Counted from the first letter of the stretch, positions 43,448 through 53,256 are shown. The stretch is 64,000 bases of DNA from Acanthosepion lycidas (GCA_963932145.1 OZ010573.1:21484691-21548690), one strand, 5' to 3'. Program-made: numbers and translations. Notes: a model not told the origin generated them from the sequence alone.

Positions 43448-43799
43448 TGTTGTGGATTCCGGGATGAAATCCGGTACCAATAAATAACAAACGCCAAGAA
43501 TGAATATAGGAAAATAATGTATTAATGTAATAATACAAACTGGTAATGCAGGTTAGTAGTTCCAGGAATACGGGTTAGTAGCAAAATATCTATACAGTCT
43601 TTGGTATTGAAGTATCGCTGTATGACTTCTAACTGAGTCTACGTGCTCGCTTACGGTGACACTTGCTCGCTACGTTCGTTCTGTCTGTCTGTCTGTCTGT
43701 CTGTCACCTTCACCCTCGGTTGCTCTCGCCTCTTCACGTAGCAGTAGTATATGTATATACTGGGTGAGTCCATTTGTGTAAAAGGGGGAGGACCCCTCA
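43448..43799 (-). repeat. Right LTR (5' LTR of the Gypsy element), 352 bp
   Basis: Uninterrupted LTR copy with TG...CA termini on the minus strand. Being the upstream LTR it should hold the promoter. It contains no MITE. Confidence 0.93.
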
Positions 43800-43839
43800 A
43801 GACTATCTATGTCATCCTGTTCGTATCTATCTATCTAGG

Positions 43840-44226
43840 GTTTACGTCCACATCATGTTGAAACATCGGTTCTCGAGAAATCACCGAAGTTAAGCAACGT
43901 CGAGGCTGGTCAGTATCTAGATTGGTGAGCACTTCAGACTACCAGGCGTTGTAAACTTGTATGTGCGGGTGGATAATGGCTCGGAATTGTTAATCAGAGA
44001 ACCGAGTTTTAATTCCAGTCGAGTTCGTTATATTCATTTATAAGCAAATACTCTTGGGAAAGGCATGAATTCTTATTTTCTCCCCCAGATATGGATTAAT
44101 TAGTGAGACTTGTATCACTAGAATGATTATTATCTCCCCGACAAAAATCAATATAAAATTGTCTAAAAATATTTAGATTTCGTCATTAAATAACGTTGAT
44201 ATGCTGCTAAATAAAACAACCAAACA
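43840..44226 (+). mobile_element. 5S rRNA/tRNA composite SINE, best copy
   Basis: 43840-43956 is a nearly full-length 5S rRNA-like head: CATGTTGAAACATCGGTTCT, ATCACCGAAGTTAAGCAACG, ATTGGTGAGCACTTC, AGGCGTTGTAAAC. The internal 5S promoter region (AAGTTAAGCAACG and the box C area) is kept. 43961-44040 is the tRNA-like segment (GTGCGGGTGGATAATGGCTC, box B-like GAGTTTTAATTCC). 44041-44100 is the body (ACTCTTGGGAAAGGCATGAA, CCCCCAGATATGG). 44100-44226 is the tail (GAGACTTGTATCACTAGAAT, GATATGCTGCTAAATAAAAC). It sits in a TATC-rich neighbourhood, so no clear target duplication is visible. Confidence 0.88.
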
Positions 44227-44282
<56 letters not shown>

Positions 44283-44306
44283 CAGTCTGTTAAAAATCTA
44301 TCTATC

Positions 44307-44351
<45 letters not shown>

Positions 44352-44352
44352 G
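44227..44352. repeat. (TATC)n microsatellite pair
   Basis: Two arrays separated by CTCAGTCTGTTAAAAA. The same separator recurs after the array at 44620-44683, so the block is partly duplicated. Confidence 0.9.
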
Positions 44353-44359
44353 ATATAAT

Positions 44360-44615
44360 GGAATATGCGTACACCTGTGTTCCCCCTCACTGGAATATGT
44401 TTGGCTGGTGTCTGTCATAAATACCGACGGACGTGTAGGAGAGTAAGAGCCTTAGTCTGAGAGCTAAGTCTATAACGACGCCCATTGGACTACGCCATTG
44501 ATCTTCACTTCTTATCTGCGACTACGACGCGTACCAGTCGATTACTGCTACCGTATTCTACTTGGTTATAGTAGCCAAAACCACTTAGCTACTTTGTTCA
44601 AATATATCCCTTTCC
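44360..44615. other. No feature recognised
   Basis: Unique-looking sequence between two tetranucleotide arrays. Confidence 0.4.
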
Positions 44616-44619
44616 GGGA

Positions 44620-44620
44620 A

Positions 44621-44683
<63 letters not shown>
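44620..44683. repeat. (TATC)n microsatellite
   Basis: About 16 units, followed by CTCAGTCTGTCAAAAA. Confidence 0.95.
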
Positions 44684-44684
<1 letters not shown>

Positions 44685-44689
44685 CAGTC

Positions 44690-45325
44690 TGTCAAAAATC
44701 TATCTTTCTATGGTCTATGATAAAAATAGATAGAATAGTTGTGTGAAGGGGTAGAGATTAAAATATGAGTAATTTACATTGAGTGAGAGTGGAAAATTCT
44801 CTACCGATTCACCCAAATCAGTATGTTGATGTTTTGGGAAGTAGGTAATGGTGAAAGGTTTCAGTATTCCCTCCGCTATTCTGTGCTATAAATGTTTGGG
44901 ACACCAACTGATTTTGATAACAAGATGATAACATTATCAGTAATTGTGATAAACAGTTTCCTCTATCTATTAAAGACGGTGCAAAGATTGGAATCGGCGA
45001 TCTGGGATCGAATTTCAGATTAGGATGTTTATATTTACTTCATTTTCATGAAGACTCTCAAGTCACCAGATATCATACCAAAAGCAGAAGGCCACTAGCA
45101 CGTTTATTTTTAGCCTTCTGCAACCCAGTGCCGAACTGTGTTTACTAAATGAAGGGGGAGATGAATTAATGTATCCAGAATTAGTCCTCTTGAACTCAAT
45201 GAAAATCGTAATTTGTGCTTCATTTTTCAAAAAGGGAAATTGTTAAATGTTTTGTTTGGATCATTTATAATTAAGTTGTTTTATCTGCATTGTTATAACC
45301 ATGACTTATTCAACGACAGGATGAA
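44690..45325. other. No gene; possible worn SINE head
   Basis: 44985-45025 (GGAATCGGCGATCTGGGATC, GAATTTCAG) faintly resembles the tRNA-SINE head. The rest is featureless. Confidence 0.35.
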
Positions 45326-45329
45326 TTTT

Positions 45330-46030
45330 TAAGAAGAAACGGTGGTCGAGGGAAATTGAGGATATCGATTAGACGAGCTGTGAGACTATGGACTAGAACA
45401 ATCAAGAGAACCGCGGTTAGAAAATTTGGAAAACTGTGCTAGAAGACTTGAGAAGACCTCGGTTAGATAAACTGGCAAACTCTAGGTTAGAAGACTTGGA
45501 ACGACCTCGGTTAGATATCCTGGGAAACTCTGGGTTAGAACAATCGAGAGAACCGTGGTTATAAGATTTGGAAAACTCTGAACTAGAAGACTTGAGAGGA
45601 CCTCGGTTAGATAAACTAGCAAACTCTAGGTTAGAAGATTTGGGACGATCTCGGTTAAATGACCTGGGGGAACTCTGGGTTAGAACAATCGAAAGAACCG
45701 GGGTTATAAGATTTGGAAAACTCTGGACTAGAAGACTTGAGAAGACCTCGGTAAGATAAACTGGCACACTCTAGGTTAGAAGACTTGGGCGACCTCGGTT
45801 AGATGTCCTGGGAAACTCTGGGTTAGAACAATAGAGAGGACCGTGGTTAGAAAATTTGGTAAACTTTCGGATAGGCGACGAGAGAACCTTAGTTAGATGA
45901 CCTGGCAAACTCTGGGCTAGAAGACTTAAAAGGACCTCGGTGAGAAGACATGAGATTCTGGGCTAGAAAACTTGGGATGCTTTGTTTTAGTAATCCTGGT
46001 AGACTCTGGATTAGAAAGCTTAGGAGGATC
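45330..46030. repeat. 48-bp minisatellite with 144-bp higher-order period
   Basis: About 14 units of 48 bp. Three unit types alternate: one with ACCGTGGTTATAAGATTTGG, one with CCTCGGTTAGATAAACTGGC, and one with CCTCGGTTAGATGTCCTGGG, repeating every 144 bp. Because 48 is a multiple of three, both strands stay open for long stretches (45417-45767 minus has 16-residue repeats with KSSNLEFASLSNRG). I call it a satellite rather than a gene: there is no flanking coding sequence and decay increases toward both ends. Confidence 0.85.
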
Positions 46031-46039
46031 AAGCTTAAT

Positions 46040-46380
46040 AGTATTATGAGAAAGAAAACCTATACAATGAAAATAGATTATCTTTAAATTTTAGAATTTT
46101 CAAAATTTTAGTAATTTTTAATTATTTTAGTGTTTTTATTGTTTAAATTTTTATCATTTTAAAAATTTTAGCTATTTTTAAAATTTTAGCATTAACTGAA
46201 AGATTATTTATAAATTTTTAACCTTCTATTGTATCCTTAAAGAGGTTACAAACAGTCAAAGGTCGTTACTCGAATGAAGAAACAGCAACACGCGCATAGA
46301 TGAAAGAAGAACGGTTTATTATAAGAGAACACACTACTGAAAGACAGGGAATCGTGTGGCAGGCTAGTAATTCCCGAAGA
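46040..46380. other. No feature recognised; AT-rich spacer
   Basis: Contains an ATTTTTA-rich run at 46090-46200. Confidence 0.45.
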
Positions 46381-46385
46381 AAGAA

Positions 46386-47160
46386 TATTTACCTTATCAC
46401 ACCGTGAAACAGGATGTGGCACAAAGCCGTTTTTAATGCGGGGTAAAACCGAGCCCGTAGGTTCGGGCAAAAATTCTCAGTAGATCCTGTATACCCGGGG
46501 TCGTCTAGCTGTCTACCACCCCAGACGAGACTCTGTCGTTCAGCATAGCCTCGTCCGGCTTCTACTCCGCCCGAAGGCAGAGAGTTCGACGAGCTTAGCT
46601 GGAGATGAATCTCCAACTAATGGCCGAAGGCAGAGAGTTCGACCAGCACAGTTGGAGACGAATCTCCAACTAATTGCCGAAGCAAGGCTATTTACCTCAC
46701 CTCCCCGCAAGGCAGGGTGTGACACAAGGCTGTTTTTAATGCGCGATTAAAACGAGCCCGCGTGCTCGGGCAAAATTACCTGTAAACCACGTAAAAACGG
46801 TGTGCGGTATCACCCCGGACGATGCTCTGCTCTTCGGCATAGCCTCGTCTGGCTTCCACTCCGAACGAAATAGAGAGTTCAACTAGCTTAGCTGGAGATG
46901 AAACTAATTGCCGAATCAAGGTTATTTACCTTACCACAACGTGACGCAGGATGTGGCACAAGGCCTTTTTTGATGCGGGTTAAAACCGAGCCCGTAGGCT
47001 CGGGCAAATATTCCCCATTGACACCGTAAAAAACGGGGTCGGATAGCTGTCTACTACCCCAGACGAGGCATGATCTAGCCTCGTCTGGGTTCCTCTCCGC
47101 TCGAAGGCAGAGAGTTCGATCAGCTTAGCTGGAGACGAATCTCTAACTCATTGCCGAAGC
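46386..47160. repeat. GC-rich satellite, three units of ~240-290 bp with conserved hairpins
   Basis: Three tandem units begin near 46386, 46680 and 46917. Each runs: TTTACCT..CACC; GTGGCACAAGGC; TTTTTAATGCGGG; AAAACCGAGCCCGTAGG with CTCGGGC, a hairpin; a variable part; CCAGACGAG...CTCGTCTGG; GGCAGAGAGTTCGA; TTAGCTGGAGA..TCTCCAACT, a hairpin; TTGCCGAAGCAAGG. Unit 3 has a perfect 11-bp stem at 47059-47088 (CCAGACGAGGC / GCCTCGTCTGG). Unit 1 carries an extra copy of the last hairpin. GC content is far above the surroundings. No ORF of substance and no family I recognise. Confidence 0.8.
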
Positions 47161-47164
47161 AAGC

Positions 47165-48005
47165 CCCCATGTATATCCTGTGCGCACCATACATAGATAC
47201 TGATATAGTCAGTCCATAGAGACGATAGGGAGTGTGAGACATTCCATTATAATATTTTCTATACAAAAAATGGGGTTAATAAAGACATTTAAACAGTATC
47301 CGTATGTTTAAACATTACTAAGTCAAAATAGTTTATTTCTTGCTTTTATTTTGGATGAAAACATAATTTAAGCGAAATTGGCAAGAAATGGCTGTAATTT
47401 AGTCTTTTCGTTTACTCTTTATTTTGGCTGAGGTACACACCTGATTTTTATCATTACAATTTGGAAAAAAAATTGATGGTAAATTTTTATTTTCCTTTTT
47501 TTCTTTTGGCAAAACGCCGAGCCTCACAAGATGATGAAACTCTGGGTTACAGCCTACAGAAAGTTGTGTATAAATCCGTCAATGTTAGACACATACGCGC
47601 AAAAAATCATAAGCGTTAAAATTAACCCAGGAATGATAATCAAAAACACACACAACAACAACAAAAAACAAAACAAGCAAAACATAAAAATCAAATCAAA
47701 GAAAGAAACAAAGAAACAAATAAATTAAACAATTCTCTGGAGGAGTGATAAATAAATAAAAACGCACGTTTTTTATTCCTTAGGCTTATTTTAGTGGTGG
47801 ATTTGAGGAGCCGGACTAATAGTAATTTCATTGCAACTCGAACAGTTAAACCAAGTTCAAATTTCGTTGAGGCACAGCACATTTTGGAGTATAGGACGCA
47901 TCAGTGCATAATACGCATCCTTATGTTCAAGACAAAATTTTTGAAAAAATCTACAATCGTATTTGAAAAATATTTATTGAAAGAAAATTCAGTCTGATAC
48001 TTTTG
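47165..48005. other. No feature recognised
   Basis: AT-rich. 47870-47930 holds CATCAGTGCATAATACGCAT, a phrase also found inside the element at 53790-54236, so a scrap of that family may be present. Confidence 0.4.
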
Positions 48006-48118
48006 ATTTGCATATATTAAAACTTCGCATATATTAAAATTTCAATATAATAAAAATTTGCATAAAAACTTCGCATATATTAAAATTTCAATATATTAAA
48101 AAAAATTTGCATATATTG
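48006..48118. repeat. AT-rich tandem repeat, ~47-bp unit
   Basis: TTCGCATATATTAAAATTTC with AATATATTAAAAA and ATTTGCATA recurs about two and a half times. Confidence 0.8.
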
Positions 48119-48705
48119 TTCTACCCAGTCGGGTTTGTTATATTTACTTACGCACAAATCCCCTTGGGAAAGATATGAATCCATCTCTTCTTCCCCCAGC
48201 TATAGGTTGTTGTTCATGATGACGGTCGTCTTCGAGTATAGAATCCAAAGGTTAGCAGTGAATATTTCGAAGACAGTAGAGAAGGGTAGTTCAAGTTAGC
48301 AGTGGATATCCCGGTAAAGTAGCAGAGCGTAGTTCTTCCTTCTGTTCCTCTTGGCCTGACACGCTGGCACTGGACATTCGAATAGAGTAAACAAAATGGC
48401 CGTCTTTATACACGACGGATTGAATATTCTACGTCTTCTGATTGGTTAAGCTTCTATTGGTGGACTATAAAGTGAGTCAAGTCATTTGGACTAGCTCACT
48501 AGTGCTTTTATATATACACAAAAACTGCAACATAGGTTGAATATCAGGCCAGACTGGGTTATTTAGCCTTCGTTGGCACACAGTCTAGAAAGAAATGGCA
48601 ACCTACCGCGGGAAAAATGTTCTGCCTCATCAGCCATGTATCGAAAGATACATGATCGCCTAAGCGTGTATCACGTGTGGCACTTAAGTGACTGATATTG
48701 TTCTA
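48118..48705 (+). mobile_element. tRNA-derived SINE split by a solo LTR
   Basis: 48118-48207 is the body (TCGGGTTTGTTATATTTACT, CCCTTGGGAAAGATATGAAT, CCCCCAGCTATAGGT). It continues after the LTR at 48538-48705 (GAATATCAGGCCAGACTGGG, GGCAACCTACCGCGGG, the CATGTATCGAAAGATACATG hairpin). Removing the LTR and one TAGGT restores a continuous SINE. Confidence 0.85.
48208..48532. mobile_element. Solo LTR, 325 bp
   Basis: Begins TGTTGTTCATGATGACGG, ends CTGCAACA, and is flanked by identical 5-bp duplications TAGGT (48203-48207 and 48533-48537). TG...CA ends and a 5-bp duplication identify an LTR left by recombination between two LTRs. The parent family cannot be named from the LTR alone, and it is not the Gypsy LTR at 43448. 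Confidence 0.85.
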
Positions 48706-48780
48706 AACATAAAAGAGCTGAAAACATGAAGATAAGAAAATAAATAATAAACAAAGTTTTACTGTTATTTACTTTGGACC

Positions 48781-48965
48781 TGCGACCAAATCAAGCTTAA
48801 AACCCCGTTTTCCGTACAATCACCGAGGTTAAGCAGCGTCTATCCCGGTAAATAATGGTAAACCGCCTGTGAACACCGATTATTGTAAGCAACCTCCTAT
48901 AAGGCGAAATATGTTTCGACTTAAAATAACTCACATAGGGTTGATAAACCGTAAAAAACAAACGA
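48781..48965 (+). mobile_element. 5S-derived SINE without the tRNA segment
   Basis: A 5S-like head (ACCCCGTTTTCCGTACAATC, ACCGAGGTTAAGCAGCGTC, CCGCCTGTGAACACCG, TTGTAAGCAAC) runs directly into the shared tail (AAAATAACTCACATAGGG, TTGATAAACCGTAAAAAAC). The tRNA-like segment and body present at 43840-44226 are missing. Confidence 0.7.
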
Positions 48966-48984
48966 ATCAATTAATTTGCTGTAG

Positions 48985-49300
48985 TTCAAAGGATTAATGG
49001 ATAGCGGCTCGGATTGAGGAATCGAAGAGCCGAGTTCGAATTACTGTCGAATTCGTTACATTCACTTATTGTGCTAATACCCTTGGGAAAGGTATGAATC
49101 TTCTTATTCTCCCACCAGCTATGGGTAAATAGCAGGACAGACCGGGTTCTATAGCCTTGGATGGCAGCTGATCTAACGCAAAAAGAAATGGAAACCTATT
49201 GCAGGAAAAAATCTGCCTCGTCAGTCATGTATCGAAAGATACATGATCGCCTAAGCGTGTATCACGCATGGCACATAACTGACTGACATTATTGGTCTGG
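48985..49300 (+). mobile_element. tRNA-derived SINE, best copy of CGAAAG-hairpin tail type
   Basis: Head TAATGGATAGCGGCTCGG and GAGCCGAGTTCGAATTAC, body AATACCCTTGGGAAAGGTAT and CAGCTATGGGTAAATAGCAG, then TTCTATAGCCTTGGATGGC and the tail with the perfect hairpin at 49226-49245 and GTATCACGCATGGCACATAA. Confidence 0.85.
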
Positions 49301-49635
49301 TTTAGAAGTTTATGTTTAACGTGTTACTGATCGTTTACAGCATTTAATAGGAACAGAACTTCAGGGATAAACTTGAACTCCAGTAACAGCATTTATTTAT
49401 GGCATATATGAACACTTGTATAAAAATGCAAAAGGAATTGTCACAGTAGTAGAGATGAAAAGAATTACGCTGAGTCCTACTGTACAACAATTATATAAAA
49501 CCTAGACTACCTGTGATCCGTTGGGTCGCAGACAGTTCAGGTTATAAAACATTGAGGTTGATTTCAACAAATGAAATGAAAGTTAATTGTTTCAAAAATT
49601 TGTTAATAGTTAATAGTTTCAAAAATTATTTAAAA
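49301..49635. other. No feature recognised
   Basis: AT-rich spacer between SINE pieces. Confidence 0.4.
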
Positions 49636-49715
49636 AATCTGCCTCGTCAGTCATGCATCGAAAGATAGATGATCGTCTAAGCGTGTATCACGCATGGCAC
49701 ATAACTTATTGACTG
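49636..49715 (+). mobile_element. SINE tail fragment
   Basis: ATCTGCCTCGTCAGTCATGC to CACGCATGGCACATAACTTA, the tail of the family at 48985-49300 without its head. Confidence 0.8.
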
Positions 49716-50680
49716 ATTGCTTGGAACGGAATAAGGCATTTTACTATTGGAGTCAAAATTCTAATCAGGGAGAATGTCATCCTTGATTCCATCCATGGCA
49801 TTACTAATACCACATTTCTTAAATAACGTAATCACTATACCATTTTCCTCAAAAATTCTTCATTGACATGCACGCCTGAGCAATCTACTGTCTTCATTCT
49901 TTCGGTGTATAGGACACAAGCAGATTTTGGCATACATTTTGATGGGGGACAAAACAGCGTCTTATACATCGAAAAAAGGTACTTTGTGTTAACTTTTCGC
50001 TATTAGTTTTTGAAAGGCGTGATCTCCCATTTTCAACTTGGGAGGTTACTTGGAGAGGTGATGGGCGCTGCCAAATAAATGTCCCAAAATAAATGTCTTC
50101 TATTAAGAAGTAAACCCGGCAAAGGGATGAGTTACTCGGTCATGGAATGTTTGAAGTTTTATTTTGGTGATACGTTTTTATAACAAAAAAAAAAATTGTC
50201 CAAAGTTGTTTTCTATTTGACGCGGGAACGCGCTGCGTAGGAAAAGTAATATTTAGTGTTCATTCTTCTTACGTCGAGTCTAGAAATATCTTTTTTTCCA
50301 CACACCAGTACACGCCAATAGATGGGAACAAAAACGAAAACAAACAAAAATAGCGCGCAGAGAACAAAAACGAAAACAAACAAAAATAGTGCAAACATAT
50401 ATACACAAAGAAATGCATTCTACATTTCAAAATAATGATTATGGGATACTAAAACACATAGAACATAAATTCACAGTCATACACGTAAAGATTTACATAG
50501 GGAGGCACAGACGCACATTAATTCACGCAAACACTATTAAGTACCGAAAAAGTATGTTTTTGATTAACAATTACTGTACAAGCTAAAAATATTACATGAA
50601 TTGGACCCCGGCCAGGTACATGTCGGCTATTCCCAAAGCATAATTTCTTGCTCTGTAAATTTCGGGCCACTAAGATTTCT
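49716..50680. other. No gene recognised; one 34-bp tandem duplication
   Basis: 50331-50395 holds two copies of GAACAAAAACGAAAACAAAC with AAAAATAG. The open frames at 50213 (minus) and 50389 (plus) have no recognisable domain. Confidence 0.4.
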
Positions 50681-50767
50681 ATAAAGATTGTATATCACTG
50701 TTTGTCTGCATGGCTCTCACTCTGTTTCGCTTTCTCTTACCTCTCTCTCTCTCTCTCATCTCTTTAT

Positions 50768-50780
<13 letters not shown>

Positions 50781-50801
<21 letters not shown>

Positions 50802-50809
50802 CTATCTAA
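50781..50809. repeat. (TC)n followed by (TATC)n
   Basis: A compound microsatellite preceding the Penelope-like fragment. Confidence 0.9.
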
Positions 50810-50837
50810 TATTAAAAATCATGGAATCAACAACGCA

Positions 50838-50985
50838 TCAGAAGCTGGGGTATATAAATTTAGCCGCCTGCAATGCCATAGGCGAGACATCTAGAAATCT
50901 AAAGATCCACATTTATAAACACAAAAGCAACCTCCCTTGGAATAATCCATTAAACAACTTAGTAACACAGAAATAAAATAAACGC
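50838..50985 (+). mobile_element. Penelope-like GIY-YIG nuclease fragment
   Basis: EAGVYKFSRLQC in one frame is followed in another by IGETSRNLKIHIYKHKSNL and NPLNNLV. This matches the GIY-YIG nuclease of Penelope-like elements: G-V/I-Y-K, then YIGET.R.L..R..EH, then N.L..H. The usual Tyr before IGET is lost at the frame change. No reverse transcriptase is present upstream. Confidence 0.75.
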
Positions 50986-51079
50986 AAATGATTTGATTAA
51001 TACTTGCGAAGGCTTTTGTGCAGAATTCATTAAGCTTTTTCGGAAGAACCCAATATAGAAAACTAGCGAAGATAGTTCG

Positions 51080-51300
51080 CTACAAGATCCCTCCTCTGGT
51101 TTTGAATTTGAAGTTGGTAGATACGTTAAATAGCTCAGTCTACTTTACTATTTAACCCATAGCTAAGGGAAGACGAATAGATGGATTCGTACCTTTTCCA
51201 ATGGTATTTGCATAGAAGTAAATGTAACGAACCCTGGAATTTGAACTAGGCCCTCTGATTTCTCGTTCTGACTCTCTATCGATTACACCACCTGCGCATC
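51080..51300 (-). mobile_element. tRNA-derived SINE
   Basis: On the minus strand: GTGGATGCGCAGGTGGTGTA (acceptor/box A-like), AGAGGGCCTAGTTCAAATTC (box B-like), TACCATTGGAAAAGGTACGA (body), TAGCTATGGGTTAAATAG equivalent. The head is well kept, the tail short. Confidence 0.75.
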
Positions 51301-51465
51301 CACATACAAACACACACACACACATACACTTTGCTTCGGATACGAAATCGATCACATATAAACTTTCGAGAAATTCTGAACAGGCAAATGTGCGGGTTTA
51401 GACAAAAGTCTTGCACCAAGGGGATAATTTATTAAAAGTAGAATTACACACGATCATTTTATTTA
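51301..51465. other. No feature recognised
   Basis: Short spacer between the SINE and a transposase fragment. Confidence 0.4.
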
Positions 51466-51469
51466 CAAG

Positions 51470-51760
51470 TTATTTAATTGTTTATACGTGCTGTTCAAAA
51501 TGTCCTTCTTTTTCAAAACGCATTTCAATTCTGAGCCTGCCTTATTCATTAACATGTCAGAATTTCTTCTGTCATTTTACCGTATTCATATTTAATTCTT
51601 TCTTTAAGTTTCTCATATTTCTTGGCTGCATCTAATAAACAACTGATTTCAAGGGGCCCCACAGAAAAATATCCAAGGGTGTGAGTTCTGGCACGTTCGT
51701 TGACCTAATCATTGATCCCTATGGTGCAAGGCTTTTGCTTCACCCTATACATTACTTAAA
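51470..51760 (-). mobile_element. Tc1/mariner-type DDE transposase fragment
   Basis: The minus strand reads VPELTPLDIFLWGPLKSVVY, then a stop, then LKKELNMNTVK, and in another frame EMRFEKEGHFEQHV. This follows the pattern RSPDLTPLDFFLWG.LKS.VY ... L..RI ... F..R...C....G.HFE at the C-terminus of Tc1/mariner-like transposases, including the third catalytic acidic residue region (PLDFFLWG). The catalytic domain's earlier parts are missing. Confidence 0.75.
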
Positions 51761-51769
51761 AAGGAAAAT

Positions 51770-51985
51770 AAGAACCATGCTGGGCTGTGACACTCTTTTT
51801 AACCGAGTGAGTTAAATCATGGTGGATTCTTCTTCGCAGTTTCGAATCGTACTGGAGAGTACATTTTCTTGAGTTCGCAAGCCGATAAATTAATAGACAC
51901 TATTAAAAAACAGGACATCTGTTCAAACATGGGCATCCACTAAAAATAACGTTCACTGTAATAAAAACGTCGAATTATAAAGAAA
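51770..51985. other. No feature recognised
   Basis: Spacer before a dinucleotide array. Confidence 0.4.
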
Positions 51986-51987
51986 CC

Positions 51988-51989
<2 letters not shown>

Positions 51990-52062
<73 letters not shown>
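51990..52062. repeat. (TA)n microsatellite
   Basis: Perfect TA tract. Confidence 0.95.
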
Positions 52063-52065
<3 letters not shown>

Positions 52066-52154
52066 GGTATTTTTAAAAATAAAATAAAAAATAAAATTAC
52101 GAGATTTACGAGAGGTAAAATATTTCTTTTGCGAAATCTGAATTGGGTTTGTAT

Positions 52155-52159
<5 letters not shown>

Positions 52160-52202
<43 letters not shown>
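52160..52202. repeat. (TA)n microsatellite
   Basis: Second TA tract about 100 bp from the first. Confidence 0.95.
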
Positions 52203-52204
<2 letters not shown>

Positions 52205-52206
<2 letters not shown>

Positions 52207-53220
52207 CCGTTCTATTTTATATGCAGTCATCGAAACAAAATCAATGTGAAGCGATGTAAAAATACAAGAAAAACAAAGCCAATGCTTAACTCTAAAACAA
52301 TTTATTCAAAGAAACAAAGTTGATTGCAGCAACAGAGCAGAAAAGTAATATTATTTATTGATGTCATTTCCGTTCTGTTTAATTCCTTGAAGCGGTTTGC
52401 TGCCAACAGAAATTAATGTGAAAATTCTTTCAGGGATAATGGATTCGCAAACCACCAAAATTCATTTTTGAATACTTGTTGCATTCATAAACAAACCCCT
52501 TGACAATTCTAAGATTCACGATGGGGTCCATCCAAATTCAGGGATCACCATGGTCACACCATAAGTCTATCAGCAAAATTGAACTTCGTGACCGCAAAAA
52601 ACAACCCCCCCCCCAAAAAAAATGATTGTCAAAAGGACGGTTTTTTCATTGACACCACTATTATTATAATTACCTTCACTCCTCGGTAATTGTGATATTG
52701 TAGACCCATTTAGAGCTCTAAAGGATTTCGAAAAATATTTTACAACGCAACTCTTAAGTGAGTGCTGGTGTATCTCAATTTTTAATTAGAATTTCATTCG
52801 TCCAGCGAAAGTAAAAACAATTTTGTATTCTCTTTGTCAGATCGTGCATTGTATATAGTCGAGTTTGTGACAAATTTCTTAATGGCACGATGCCCTCTTA
52901 CAAAGAATTTAGCAATTTCTAGTACTCTTTAATGATTCTAAAACATTTGAACTATATTTACCTCATCATATATATGGCCCACGTTGCTTAAAAATTTGAA
53001 CGGGGTCATTGAAACAGTATCACCAAAAATGGCTGCTATCTGTTTACTGCGCAGAAATACATGTTATAGGGCACAATCGTGTCTGTCCGGCATTCTGAAA
53101 CGTTTGGGTAAATTAAGTACAAAATAAATTTGCAGCCAATATTTGAAGTATATAGCAATTAGCGAAAAGATTTTCTTTCACTCACGAAGATACACATTAT
53201 GTCATATATAGACACGCATT
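52205..53220. other. No feature recognised
   Basis: About 1 kb of AT-rich sequence with a C run at 52607 and no coding or element signal. Confidence 0.5.
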
Positions 53221-53223
53221 TCT

Positions 53224-53255
<32 letters not shown>
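53224..53255. repeat. (AAT)n microsatellite
   Basis: About ten units. Confidence 0.95.

Positions 53256-53256
<1 letters not shown>

Larger units (their letters stand above)
38194..43799 (-). mobile_element. Gypsy (Metaviridae) LTR retrotransposon, broken
   Basis: A 5.6-kb element on the minus strand with two direct LTRs (38194-38645 and 43448-43799) starting TG and ending CA. The internal order, gag, protease, reverse transcriptase, RNase H, integrase, is that of Metaviridae, and the integrase resembles the Mag-like (K02A2.6-type) lineage. A purine-rich tract precedes the 3' LTR (near 38646-38660). There is no sign of an envelope gene. It is an inactive fossil with roughly four or more breaks. 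The LTRs differ at about nine positions plus one small indel over about 350 bp (2-3%), which suggests an insertion a few million years old if ordinary animal rates apply. A MITE lies inside the left LTR. Confidence 0.92.

Noticed and set aside
38194-43799. Host gene reading of the integrase-like frame
   Set aside because: Paired LTRs, gag, protease and RT around it show it belongs to the broken Gypsy element, not to a domesticated gene.
43840-43956. A genuine 5S rRNA gene
   Set aside because: It has changes in conserved 5S positions, lacks a terminator right after the 5S end, and is continuous with a SINE body and tail found in other copies.
45417-45767. A 116-codon minus-strand frame with 16-residue repeats as a repeat protein gene
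   Set aside because: The frame exists only because the 48-bp satellite unit is a multiple of three; it is open on the other strand too and has no conserved flank. Kept as a low-probability idea in the findings.
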